Position numbers and translations under genes: made by a program. Shown piece after piece: positions 1-6,872 of a stretch of DNA of 38,260 bases; position 1 is the stretch's first letter; each line of letters starts with the position of its first letter. The stretch comes from a virus. Where the stretch lies: the IMG/VR virus record IMGVR_UViG_3300020459_000031, positions 1 through 38,260 of that record; one strand, 5' to 3'. The notes under the pieces were generated by a model. It had not been told where the DNA came from. It made no database searches and worked only from the letters and a program-made list of their open reading frames with translations.

Positions 1-2
1 AT

Positions 3-404
3 GAGGAAGCAATTGATCCATTTGATTTCTGGCAAGGTGCTAACTTCAAGTTGAAGGCAAAGAACGTTGCTGGTTATAGAAATTATGATTCTTCTGAGTT
101 TGCTGCTCAAAGTCCTCTATTAGATGACGATGATGCATTAGAAGCACTTTGGAAGAAGCAAAACTCTCTTCAAGAGTTTGTCGGTGCTGATCAGTTCAAG
201 TCTTATGAAGATCTTAAAAAGCGTCTTGGTTATGTTCTTGGTAACAAGACACAAGTACGTCAAGATCCAGAGACCATTGACGAAGATAATGATAGAGGTT
301 TTGCAGAGGAAATAGTTACCACTGCAACTAAATCTACTCCTTCTCCTAAAGAAGAAGAGGATGATGACGCACTATCGTATTTTGCACAACTCGCTGCTGA
401 ATAA
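3..404 (+). CDS. 32: Single-stranded DNA-binding protein gp32, C-terminal part (5' end outside window)
   Basis: The reading frame is open from the first complete codon of the window (position 3), so the start lies upstream; the internal TTG at 51 is not the start. The visible 133 residues begin with a DPFDFWQGANFKLK stretch followed by NVAGYRNYDSSEF, which I recognise as the end of the core domain of T4-family gp32. The tail is very acidic (EEEDDD) and ends LSYFAQLAAE. In T4, gp32 coats single-stranded DNA during replication, recombination and repair, and its acidic tail recruits partner replication proteins; the same layout is seen here. The gene is followed at once by a strong terminator and converges on gp53. 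Confidence 0.9.
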   Translation, partial: EEAIDPFDFWQGANFKLKAKNVAGYRNYDSSEFAAQSPLLDDDDALEALWKKQNSLQEFVGADQFKSYEDLKKRLGYVLGNKTQVRQDPETIDEDNDRGFAEEIVTTATKSTPSPKEEEDDDALSYFAQLAAE

Positions 405-410
405 CACAAG

Positions 411-436
411 AAAGGGGTCTCACGACCCCTTTTTTT
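411..436 (+). terminator. Rho-independent terminator after gp32, between convergent genes
   Basis: A 7-bp GC-rich stem (AGGGGTC / GACCCCT, extendable to 9 bp with flanking A:T pairs) closes a TCAC loop and is followed by a run of seven Ts. It lies 7 nt past the gp32 stop. The opposite strand also has a short T-rich stretch after the hairpin, so it may stop gp53 transcripts as well. The T run overlaps the gp53 stop codon. Confidence 0.9.
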
Positions 437-1112
437 ATGGCATAGTAACGTTTAGATTTTCTGTTTCTATGTATTTTTCGTTAATATATTGAGAAGACTT
501 TTGGTAAGTCATTATATCTCTAATATCATTTAAGAATGTTTGTAGATATCTTCTTTTTAGAACGTATATATTTCTTTTTTTATTATTTAATCGCACTTCA
601 TAATCAAAATTAGTAATACCAGTTCTAACATCAGTTCCAGATTTAGTCATATATCCATTTGTATTAGTTGGATCATTAAGATCACAGTAACTAATCTCAA
701 AATCATCATATACTACTTTTCCTTTTTTAAGAACTACTTTTTCATTAGTATCTTTTATTTCTTTAGTTTCATAGAATCTGGTATTGTTTAGTTCTGTACC
801 ATATTTTTCTTCTGCATAATCATATAAGTCTCTATCTGATAAAGGCCAATCGTTTCTTACATTAATAATACCAGCAGTTAAACATACCACCCAGTCAAAT
901 TCATCATTGCCATATAATTCTTCTGCAACAGTATCAGGTCTAGAACCTTCAGGTATTGCATACTTATTAAAAATAGTGAATACATTTTGTAAATCATCAC
1001 GTAGTTTTACTCTACGAAACAGATTTTTAACTTCTAAGTAATTTAATGAAGAATCTCTATCTTTAAGAAATGAAGGATAGAATAAATTTGGTAATTCTCT
1101 AAAGTATCCCAT
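435..1112 (-). CDS. 53: Baseplate wedge subunit gp53
   Basis: This 225-residue protein resembles T4 gp53, a baseplate wedge component that in T4 helps join the wedges around the hub. Visible family signs are the N-terminal MGYFRELPNLFYPSF, a region of the form RPDTVAEELYGNDEFDWVV (residues about 58-76, the RPxxxAxxxYGxxxxxWV pattern of the family) and a following NVRNDWPLS. The length is close to the T4 protein. It is the last gene of the minus-strand group gp4-unknown-gp48-gp53; its ATG lies one base after the gp48 stop, so it is probably translationally coupled. No separate promoter is visible in that gap. Confidence 0.88.
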   Translation of the reverse strand: MGYFRELPNLFYPSFLKDRDSSLNYLEVKNLFRRVKLRDDLQNVFTIFNKYAIPEGSRPDTVAEELYGNDEFDWVVCLTAGIINVRNDWPLSDRDLYDYAEEKYGTELNNTRFYETKEIKDTNEKVVLKKGKVVYDDFEISYCDLNDPTNTNGYMTKSGTDVRTGITNFDYEVRLNNKKRNIYVLKRRYLQTFLNDIRDIMTYQKSSQYINEKYIETENLNVTMP

Positions 1113-1113
1113 T

Positions 1114-2322
1114 TTAGTATCCTACTCCTGGTGTTGTATATGGATTTTCTGGATAATCTTCTGAATATATTGGTGTTAGTTCTGAGAAGTTAAGATCCAT
1201 TGTTAAAGAAATTGGAGAACCATCAGCATATGTTGCCCAGTTACCTTCTCCAGTATAATTAACTCCCATATCTGTTAAAGCACATAACTTAAATTTATGA
1301 AGATAGTTTGTACATCTACCTTTATATGCTAATCTGAATATATTGGGATTTTTAAGCATTGTATTACCACTTGCTAAACTACCACCTTTTGGTGCCATGT
1401 TTAACTTAAAGAATGTGATTATTCTTTTAACTTCTCTTGCTTCTCTCTCAAATCTTGGAGTAAACTTAAACTGAAACTTAAATGATCTAATTGCAGGACC
1501 ACTGAATAGCATTTCCATGTTTGGATTTATAACTGCTCCTTGAGTTCTGGCAAGTAATTGATTCACATCAACATTACCACCAAGAGTTTGTAATGCTGCT
1601 TCAGCAAGTTTCATTTGTACTGCTTCTGGATTTTTTGCAGCAGTTTCTAATGCTTTTGTTGATGCTTTACCTAATTGTTGAAAGAATTCTCCAGGATCTT
1701 CACTATTCATTCCACCTATTGCTCCATCAACAGCAGCAGCAACAAAATTATTCATACTGCTAGGTCCATAGTTTGCCTTGTTTGCATCAACTACTGCTGC
1801 TGGTACGGGAAGAATAGTAGTACCTAATTCTTTTGCATTTTTATCAGGACCACCTGTTATTCCAATACTTGTTTTTCCTTTTATAGTATTTTCTTTAGTA
1901 TAATAATCATTTCCTGCACCACCATTCCAACTTTTAGGATTTAATGCTCCTCTTTTATGAGTTGTTGTATAAGTTACATCTTCTGTAGATGTTTTTTTCC
2001 TTTTATATACTAATGCTGTAAATGTAATAAAATCTTGTAATGATGATAGAGCATCATATGGATATCTTAGTTGTCCTCCTGGTACAGGTGCATCAGTACC
2101 ACCTTTAGAATCTGATAATTGTCTAGCATCGTTTAATGCTTTACGTTCATCAGCTCTTGCTTTTGCTGTTAAACGTGCTTCTTCACGATTACCATCTTTA
2201 ATTGCTTGTTCTTGTTCTGAGCGAATTTTTTCTTGTTCTGCTTTATACGCTTCCTTCTCTGCACGTACTCTTTCACGCTTTTGTTTCCATGATTCTCTTC
2301 GCTGTTGACCGTTTAGACGCAT
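1114..2322 (-). CDS. 48: Baseplate tail-tube cap gp48
   Basis: At 402 residues this matches marine T4-like gp48, the protein that caps the hub and, with gp54, seeds tail tube assembly. The C-terminal half is the conserved part: NPNMEMLFSGPAIRSFKF, then FTPRFEREAREVKRIITFFK, then NYTGEGNWATYADGSP and ELTPIYSEDYPE, the signature I associate with cyanophage gp48. The first 75 residues are highly charged and helical (many Arg, Lys, Glu), probably a coiled coil. A box GCTAAATA on the minus strand at 2353-2346, inside the end of the upstream gene, could be its own late promoter, 23 nt before the ATG. Confidence 0.85.
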   Translation of the reverse strand: MRLNGQQRRESWKQKRERVRAEKEAYKAEQEKIRSEQEQAIKDGNREEARLTAKARADERKALNDARQLSDSKGGTDAPVPGGQLRYPYDALSSLQDFITFTALVYKRKKTSTEDVTYTTTHKRGALNPKSWNGGAGNDYYTKENTIKGKTSIGITGGPDKNAKELGTTILPVPAAVVDANKANYGPSSMNNFVAAAVDGAIGGMNSEDPGEFFQQLGKASTKALETAAKNPEAVQMKLAEAALQTLGGNVDVNQLLARTQGAVINPNMEMLFSGPAIRSFKFQFKFTPRFEREAREVKRIITFFKLNMAPKGGSLASGNTMLKNPNIFRLAYKGRCTNYLHKFKLCALTDMGVNYTGEGNWATYADGSPISLTMDLNFSELTPIYSEDYPENPYTTPGVGY

Positions 2323-2340
2323 CCTTATCGACCTATATTT

Positions 2341-2691
2341 TTAACTATTTAGCATGAATTTTCCAAAAGGTATTTTTTCAAGATCATTTATCTCTTCATT
2401 AGTAACTTTATACAGTTGTCCTGCTATTTCATTCCATGTATATTGTCTAGGTTGACCCCAGTGAAAGTTAATTCCACGAAATCCCCAAGAGAAAATATCT
2501 GTTACTGCCACAAAGGGATTTTGATCATATCTAATACCTGGAGTTTTAGGATTGTACACAAAAATATAAAATTCTCCTACATCAGGTACAGGTGTAACTG
2601 TATCATTAAGAGCATCCATTAATTCCAACATTAAATCATCAGCATCTTCAGTTCCAATTAAATTTTTTACAATAGGAGATAATCTACTCAT
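2341..2691 (-). CDS. Conserved T4-like phage protein of unknown function (between gp4 and gp48)
   Basis: A 116-residue protein with no recognised domain. It starts in an ATGA overlap with the end of gp4 and ends 18 nt before gp48, so it sits in a head/tail structural operon. The middle carries a distinctive run, VGEFYIFVYNPKTPGIRYDQ, followed by NPFVAVTDIFSWGFRGINFH and WGQPRQYTWNEI, rich in aromatic residues. I believe similar proteins occur at this place in other marine T4-like phages, which suggests a virion or assembly role, but I cannot name it. No signal peptide, membrane segment or catalytic motif is visible. Confidence 0.75.
   Translation of the reverse strand: MSRLSPIVKNLIGTEDADDLMLELMDALNDTVTPVPDVGEFYIFVYNPKTPGIRYDQNPFVAVTDIFSWGFRGINFHWGQPRQYTWNEIAGQLYKVTNEEINDLEKIPFGKFMLNS
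2346..2353 (-). promoter_or_regulatory. Putative late promoter box for gp48 (GCTAAATA)
   Basis: The minus strand reads GCTAAATA ending 23 nt before the gp48 ATG. This matches the (A/C)TAAATA box found before several other genes here and resembles the T4 late promoter element TATAAATA with C for A at one position. It overlaps the end of the upstream coding region. Confidence 0.5.
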
Positions 2692-3125
2692 TTGATTCCT
2701 AGTTCTCTTTCTGTCATGACTTTAAATTCCCAAAGACGATCTTTACAAAATTCATCTGCTGCTTTCCACTTTGCTTGGTTTTTAGCATATTCATAAACTT
2801 CTTTCATATAACCCCTTGTCTGTTTCTTTTGTTTTTTGGGCATTATTGTCTGCTTTTGGGGTTTAATTTCTATAATATACCTTTTGACTTTCCCATTGGT
2901 TTCTCTCACTTTAATATAGAAGTCTGGGTAATACCTATGTACCTTATTATCAATAGGAGATCTATATGGTAATACTATTTCTTCACTTCCCCATTCAAGG
3001 ATATTAGTATTAGAATCACAGTATTTCATAAACTTTAATTCCCAAAGTGACCTGTATACAATCTTGGTTGGATCGCCTTTATACTTGTAAATGCACCTTG
3101 GTTTATATTTTCCTCTATAAGCCAT
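2688..3125 (-). CDS. 4: Head completion protein gp4 (nuclease-like fold)
   Basis: This 145-residue protein matches T4 gp4 (also called 50/65) along its length: KYKPRCIYKYKGDP, VYRSLWELKFMKYCD, ILEWGSEEIVLPY, VHRYYPDFYIKV, YIIEIKPQKQT and YEYAKNQAKWKAA. T4 gp4 finishes the filled head so that the tail can join. The protein contains a TnsA/PD-(D/E)XK-like arrangement: E in the WEL region, D in YYPDFYI and E-x-K in IIEIKP are the candidate metal-binding and catalytic residues. It is the first gene of the minus-strand group, and its ATG lies inside one arm of the inverted repeat shared with gp54. Confidence 0.9.
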   Translation of the reverse strand: MAYRGKYKPRCIYKYKGDPTKIVYRSLWELKFMKYCDSNTNILEWGSEEIVLPYRSPIDNKVHRYYPDFYIKVRETNGKVKRYIIEIKPQKQTIMPKKQKKQTRGYMKEVYEYAKNQAKWKAADEFCKDRLWEFKVMTERELGIK

Positions 3126-3170
3126 CTAAATAGAAATAACAAAACCTCATAAAATATATTTAGATGGCTT
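3119..3170. promoter_or_regulatory. Perfect 14-bp inverted repeat holding divergent start codons and two late-promoter-like boxes
   Basis: The left arm AAGCCATCTAAATA (3119-3132) and right arm TATTTAGATGGCTT (3157-3170) are exact reverse complements separated by 24 bp. Each arm contains the ATGGC start of one gene (gp4 on minus at 3125, gp54 on plus at 3164) and, on the opposite strand, a TCTAAATA box facing the other gene. Each box ends 31 nt before its ATG, so the divergent promoters are mirror images. A further near match, CATAAAATA, lies at 3148-3156. Confidence 0.7.
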
Positions 3171-4090
3171 CGGTAATTCAAGACTTTAAGATGGATATCC
3201 TTCAGAGGAGGGAGATCTCAAAGCTATCCTTAAATAATCAGTTTCAAGTTAGTATTGGTAGTTTACCTAGTGGTGTTCAGTCGTATCTTAATGTTATTGG
3301 AGTAAATTGGAGATGGATTGCTGAAAATGCTGGATTAATGTGTAACGAAGCAACTTTACCAACAAGTTCATTTGCTACTGCAGAAGTTAAGGATAATTAT
3401 CATGGTATTAACCAACAGTTTGCACATAATAGAATATATGTAGAAAGTGATTTTACATTCTATATTGATCAAAATTATAATATGATAAAGATTTTTGAGG
3501 GATGGATGGATTACATTTCAGGTGATGATATAAATGGAGATCCAGCAAGTCCTACATTTTTTAGAAGATTTAATTATCCTAATGGTAATGGTGGAACTGG
3601 TGGATATAAAGCCAGTACAATGAGTATTACAAAGTTTGAAAAAAATGACAATTATGGAAGAAGACCATCATTAACATATGTCTTTCACAATATGTTTCCA
3701 AAATCAATAATTTCTATACCAGTTGCATATGGTGCTGCTGACTTAACAAGAGTAACAGTAACATTTCAATATGATCGTTATTATATTGAGAATACTCCAG
3801 CAACTAGTATTAAATCAAATGGAGAAACTCAATCTAGCAGATATGGTATAAATCCTTTAGATAATGTCTTTGGTATTGCTTCTCTTAAAAATAGTACGGA
3901 TAGAAATAAAAGATTATCTGACTTAAGGAGAAAAACAGAAACAAGAAGAAATTCAACTGGATCTCAAGTTATGGGTAGTATAGCTTCTGGATTGGTTAAT
4001 AGGAGTTTTAGAAAGGGATTATTTAAGAATGAGACAGTTGCTCAGTTTAAAGCAGCTACACAGGGTGGTTCTACTGGAAAAGATAAATAA
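3164..4090 (+). CDS. 54: Baseplate tail-tube initiator gp54
   Basis: A 308-residue protein matching marine T4-like gp54, the subunit that together with gp48 starts polymerisation of the tail tube. Supporting regions are LMCNEATLPTSSFATAEV (about residues 58-75), HNRIYVESDFTFYIDQNYNM, FEGWMDYISG, and the C-terminal MFPKSIISIPVAYG followed by TVTFQYDRYYIE. The order of tube-like beta strands resembles the gp19/gp54 tail-tube fold. The last 70 residues are basic and low in hydrophobics. It is the first gene of the plus-strand structural operon and shares the mirror promoter with gp4. Assignment to gp54 rather than another tube-like protein rests on similarity and on gp26 following directly. Confidence 0.82.
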   Translation: MASVIQDFKMDILQRREISKLSLNNQFQVSIGSLPSGVQSYLNVIGVNWRWIAENAGLMCNEATLPTSSFATAEVKDNYHGINQQFAHNRIYVESDFTFYIDQNYNMIKIFEGWMDYISGDDINGDPASPTFFRRFNYPNGNGGTGGYKASTMSITKFEKNDNYGRRPSLTYVFHNMFPKSIISIPVAYGAADLTRVTVTFQYDRYYIENTPATSIKSNGETQSSRYGINPLDNVFGIASLKNSTDRNKRLSDLRRKTETRRNSTGSQVMGSIASGLVNRSFRKGLFKNETVAQFKAATQGGSTGKDK

Positions 4091-4094
4091 CCCC

Positions 4095-4102
4095 TATAAA
4101 TA
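4095..4102 (+). promoter_or_regulatory. T4-type late promoter (TATAAATA) before gp26
   Basis: An exact match to the T4 late promoter element TATAAATA, 25 nt before the gp26 ATG and just after the gp54 stop. It is the clearest copy of the box in the window and sets the reference for the weaker variants. Confidence 0.75.
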
Positions 4103-4127
4103 AATATACGACTTGTTATTGCATATT

Positions 4128-4850
4128 ATGCCTTTACCAAAAATTAATACCCCAACATATGAGTTGGAATTACCTTCTACTGGAAAAAAAGTTAGGTACA
4201 GACCATTTCTAGTAAAAGAAGAGAAAATCTTAATTATGGCATTAGAAACTGAAGATATGAAGCAGATTTCTAATTCCGTAGTTCAGATACTGAATGATTG
4301 TATTCTCTCTAGGGGTGTGAAAGTTAAAGATCTTTCCACATTTGATATTGAATATTTGTTCTTAAATATTCGTGCGAAATCTGTTGGAGAAGAAGTTGAA
4401 GTTAATGTGACTTGTCCTGATGATGGTGAGACCATTGTACAGACAGCAATTAATATTGATGATATTAATGTCCTTAAGAATCCTGAACACAAGGATACAA
4501 TTAAATTGGATGATGATTTATCTGTTCAGATGAGTTATCCTTCTATGACTCAGTTTATAGAGAATAATTTTGATTATGCTAATGATAAAACTGATGTTGA
4601 TAAATCTCTTGAGGTAATTATTTCTTGTATTAGTCAGGTGTATAATCAAGAAGAGTCTTGGTCTGCTTCTGATTGTACAAAGAAGGAATTAAAAGATTTT
4701 GTAGACTCTATGAATACTAAACAATTCAAGGAAGTTGAGAAATTTTTTGAGACTATGCCTAAATTAACTCATACTCTTAACGTCAAAAATCCTAATACCG
4801 ATGTTGAAAGTGAGGTAGTATTGGAGGGACTAGCATCTTTTTTCAGTTAG
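4128..4850 (+). CDS. 26: Baseplate hub assembly protein gp26 (frameshift donor)
   Basis: A 240-residue protein starting MPLPKINTPTYELELPSTGK, recognised as gp26 of T4-like phages, a protein needed for baseplate hub assembly. I chose the ATG at 4128; an in-frame TTG at 4113 is further upstream but less likely. Typical regions are KVRYRPFLVKEEKIL, CPDDGETI (residues about 101-108) and MSYPSMTQF. The coding sequence ends TTT TTC AGT TAG: a six-T run and slippery heptamer T TTT TTC (4838-4844) sit directly before the stop, and the gp51 frame continues in -1. This suggests that gp26 is made both alone and fused to gp51, like the frameshifted tail assembly chaperones of other long-tailed phages. 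Confidence 0.85.
   Translation: MPLPKINTPTYELELPSTGKKVRYRPFLVKEEKILIMALETEDMKQISNSVVQILNDCILSRGVKVKDLSTFDIEYLFLNIRAKSVGEEVEVNVTCPDDGETIVQTAINIDDINVLKNPEHKDTIKLDDDLSVQMSYPSMTQFIENNFDYANDKTDVDKSLEVIISCISQVYNQEESWSASDCTKKELKDFVDSMNTKQFKEVEKFFETMPKLTHTLNVKNPNTDVESEVVLEGLASFFS
4838..4844 (+). promoter_or_regulatory. Putative -1 programmed ribosomal frameshift site (T TTT TTC)
   Basis: In the gp26 frame the heptamer reads T TTT TTC, so both P- and A-site Phe tRNAs can re-pair after a one-base backward slip (TTT, TTT). The zero-frame stop TAG follows one codon later. The -1 frame then runs for 62 codons to TAA at 5030-5032 through the conserved gp51-like sequence. No obvious downstream pseudoknot was identified by eye. 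Confidence 0.7.
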
Positions 4851-5032
4851 CTCTGGCTCATGAGAATCTGGAGAATTATTATAGGACTAATTTTTCTCTC
4901 ATGCAGCATCATAAATATAGTTTAACAGAGCTTGAAAACATGATTCCGTGGGAAAGAGAAATATATGTATCTCTTCTACAACAGTATATTGAAGAAGAAA
5001 ATCTAAAGGCACAACAGAGTGGCACTAATTAA
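4844..5032 (+). CDS. 51: gp51-like baseplate hub assembly protein, probably made as a gp26-gp51 frameshift fusion
   Basis: The -1 frame relative to gp26 reads QLALAHENLENYYRTNFS, then LMQHHKYSLTELENM, IPWEREIYVSLLQQY and an acidic, Gln-rich end. The TELENMIPWEREIYV region is the conserved core I associate with the small gp51 of marine T4-like phages, a hub assembly factor. It has no start of its own: reading back in this frame there is a TGA at 4811-4813 and no ATG, GTG or TTG before the conserved region; the first ATG (4901) would remove its first 19 residues. The simplest reading is translation by -1 frameshifting from gp26. The end overlaps the GTG start of the next gene by 14 nt. Confidence 0.75.
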   Translation, partial: QLALAHENLENYYRTNFSLMQHHKYSLTELENMIPWEREIYVSLLQQYIEEENLKAQQSGTN

Positions 5033-6869
5033 CACCCAAACTCAAAAACCAAAAATAAACGTTACCAATATTAAAAGTCCTATTGGTAAACTTAGTGCTG
5101 CTCCGATATCTAAGATTGGTCGTCCTACACTTAAAGTTACTAAACCAACTATTAAACCACTTGACTTAAATATTGATACTAAACAAACAGAAACAAATGT
5201 TGGTATCTTTGATAATATTATAGGATTAGAAAAAAAGACTGAGCATGTAGAATCTAGAATACAAAATATTGAAACAAAGGTACAAGTTAATGAGGATCTT
5301 CTTCTTAATAGTATTAGAACTAAACAAGAGGAATCATTAACGGAAGTAAATAAAACATTAGTAGAAATACAAGGAATTATAACTAAAGATTTTGCTAGTA
5401 GACTTAAGAAAGAGCAAAACGATGTTAAAAAGATAAGAACACAAAGTGATAAAGATAAAAAGGCTGGTGCAGAGTCTGGTGTAGAAAAAGCAACTAAGTT
5501 TTCAAGTACTATTACTAAACAATTTGATAAAGTAGTTGCTCCTGCAAAAAGTATTTTTAGTAAATTTTTGAGTTTTCTTGGAGTTGTTGCTACTGGGTTT
5601 GTAGTAACTCCAGTATTAAAATGGTTACGAAAGTCGGAAAATTTAGATAAGGTAACAGGAATATTTAATTTTTTATCTGATAATGCAGGATATGTTATTG
5701 CATTATTAAGTGGTGCTGTAATTTTTAAAGTTATTAATAAAGTACAGAAGATATTCAGGGCATTAAGAAATCTTAGTAGATTTTTCAGAGGACAACCACA
5801 ATTAATGAATCCTCGTGGTGGTCTTCCTACAGGTGGTGGTACATCCAGTGTCGGTCAAAGTTGGTCTGGGAAATATGGTACTAAGATTACTAGGACTGGT
5901 ACAAGAACTATTGGTGGTACTAGTAGATATGGTAAAGCATTACAGCAAGGTGGAACTCCTTTAACTCATGGTAGTGGTGCAAGTAGAACAGTTTCTACTT
6001 TTAAGAGAACTAAGAGTCCACTTAGTAAAGCAATGCAGACTGTAAATGTAGGTGCTAAAAATGTTGGAAGAAATCTATTTAAGTCTGTAAGTAAGGCAGG
6101 TACTAAGTTTCTAGGTAAAGGAATTATGAAGTTTCTTAGACCTATATTAAAGAAAATACCTGTCGTTGGAGTATTACTCGATTTTGGTATATCTGTTGCA
6201 TTAGGAGAGAATCCAGGTAGAGCAGCATTTGGTGCTATAGGTGCAGGTTTACTTGGTGCAATAGGTACAATGATTGGTGGTCCTGTTGGTATGTTCCTTG
6301 GTGGTTTTGCTGGAGACTGGGCAGGTAGAAAACTTTATGATGTATTCTTTAAGAAAATGGAGAAAGGAGGAACAGTACCAGGTCCGAAGATTAATAAAGA
6401 TATTACTCCTATATTGGGTACTCCTGGAGAAAAGGTTGTTAACTTGAAGCAAAGTAAACAGTTTGGACCTTTAATAGATGATATAAACTTTAATGGTGGA
6501 TCAATAGTCAATACTATGTTATCTTCACTTAAAGAACAAGATTCTAATAATGCATCCTTTGCTGCTGCAAATACTAAATTAGCATCTTTGATATCTGGTG
6601 TTCAGGAAACATCAACTACTCCTCAAAAAGATATTAAAACTACAATACCTATTAGTACACCAGATATTGCTAAGAAAAATCTTGAAAAACCATCTAAAGG
6701 TGGATCAGAAACAATAACTCTTCCTACAATTAAACAAAATGCTGGTGGTGGGCAAGATTCTTCAGATCCTCAAGGACCAGTTCCAAGTCCAGGTATTATT
6801 AGTGCAGAAGATGAATCTAACACGTATCTTTCTTATACAATGCAAGGATTAGGGATATATCAGGTATAA
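5019..6869 (+). CDS. Putative tail tape measure / baseplate hub protein (gp29-like position)
   Basis: A 616-residue protein from a GTG start that overlaps gp51; an AAAGG lies 9 nt upstream. The N-terminus is Pro/Lys/Ile-rich, residues about 70-155 look like a coiled coil, and hydrophobic stretches follow at about 180-205 (SIFSKFLSFLGVVATGFVV) and 222-242. Residues about 385-450 form a long Gly/Ala-rich hydrophobic segment (GAIGAGLLGAIGTMIGG). The C-terminal KGGTVPGPK ... TPGEKVVNL resembles a motif common near the end of tape measure proteins. Position right after gp26/gp51 equals that of the T4 hub/tape measure region, and T4 gp29 is of similar length. Direct similarity to gp29 is not obvious, so the call is by architecture and position. 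Confidence 0.65.
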   Translation: MALINTQTQKPKINVTNIKSPIGKLSAAPISKIGRPTLKVTKPTIKPLDLNIDTKQTETNVGIFDNIIGLEKKTEHVESRIQNIETKVQVNEDLLLNSIRTKQEESLTEVNKTLVEIQGIITKDFASRLKKEQNDVKKIRTQSDKDKKAGAESGVEKATKFSSTITKQFDKVVAPAKSIFSKFLSFLGVVATGFVVTPVLKWLRKSENLDKVTGIFNFLSDNAGYVIALLSGAVIFKVINKVQKIFRALRNLSRFFRGQPQLMNPRGGLPTGGGTSSVGQSWSGKYGTKITRTGTRTIGGTSRYGKALQQGGTPLTHGSGASRTVSTFKRTKSPLSKAMQTVNVGAKNVGRNLFKSVSKAGTKFLGKGIMKFLRPILKKIPVVGVLLDFGISVALGENPGRAAFGAIGAGLLGAIGTMIGGPVGMFLGGFAGDWAGRKLYDVFFKKMEKGGTVPGPKINKDITPILGTPGEKVVNLKQSKQFGPLIDDINFNGGSIVNTMLSSLKEQDSNNASFAAANTKLASLISGVQETSTTPQKDIKTTIPISTPDIAKKNLEKPSKGGSETITLPTIKQNAGGGQDSSDPQGPVPSPGIISAEDESNTYLSYTMQGLGIYQV

Positions 6870-6872
6870 TAA

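Noticed and set aside
4113-4127. TTG start giving a longer gp26
   Set aside because: ATG at 4128 gives the expected MPLPK beginning and correct spacing to the late promoter; the extra five codons have no support.
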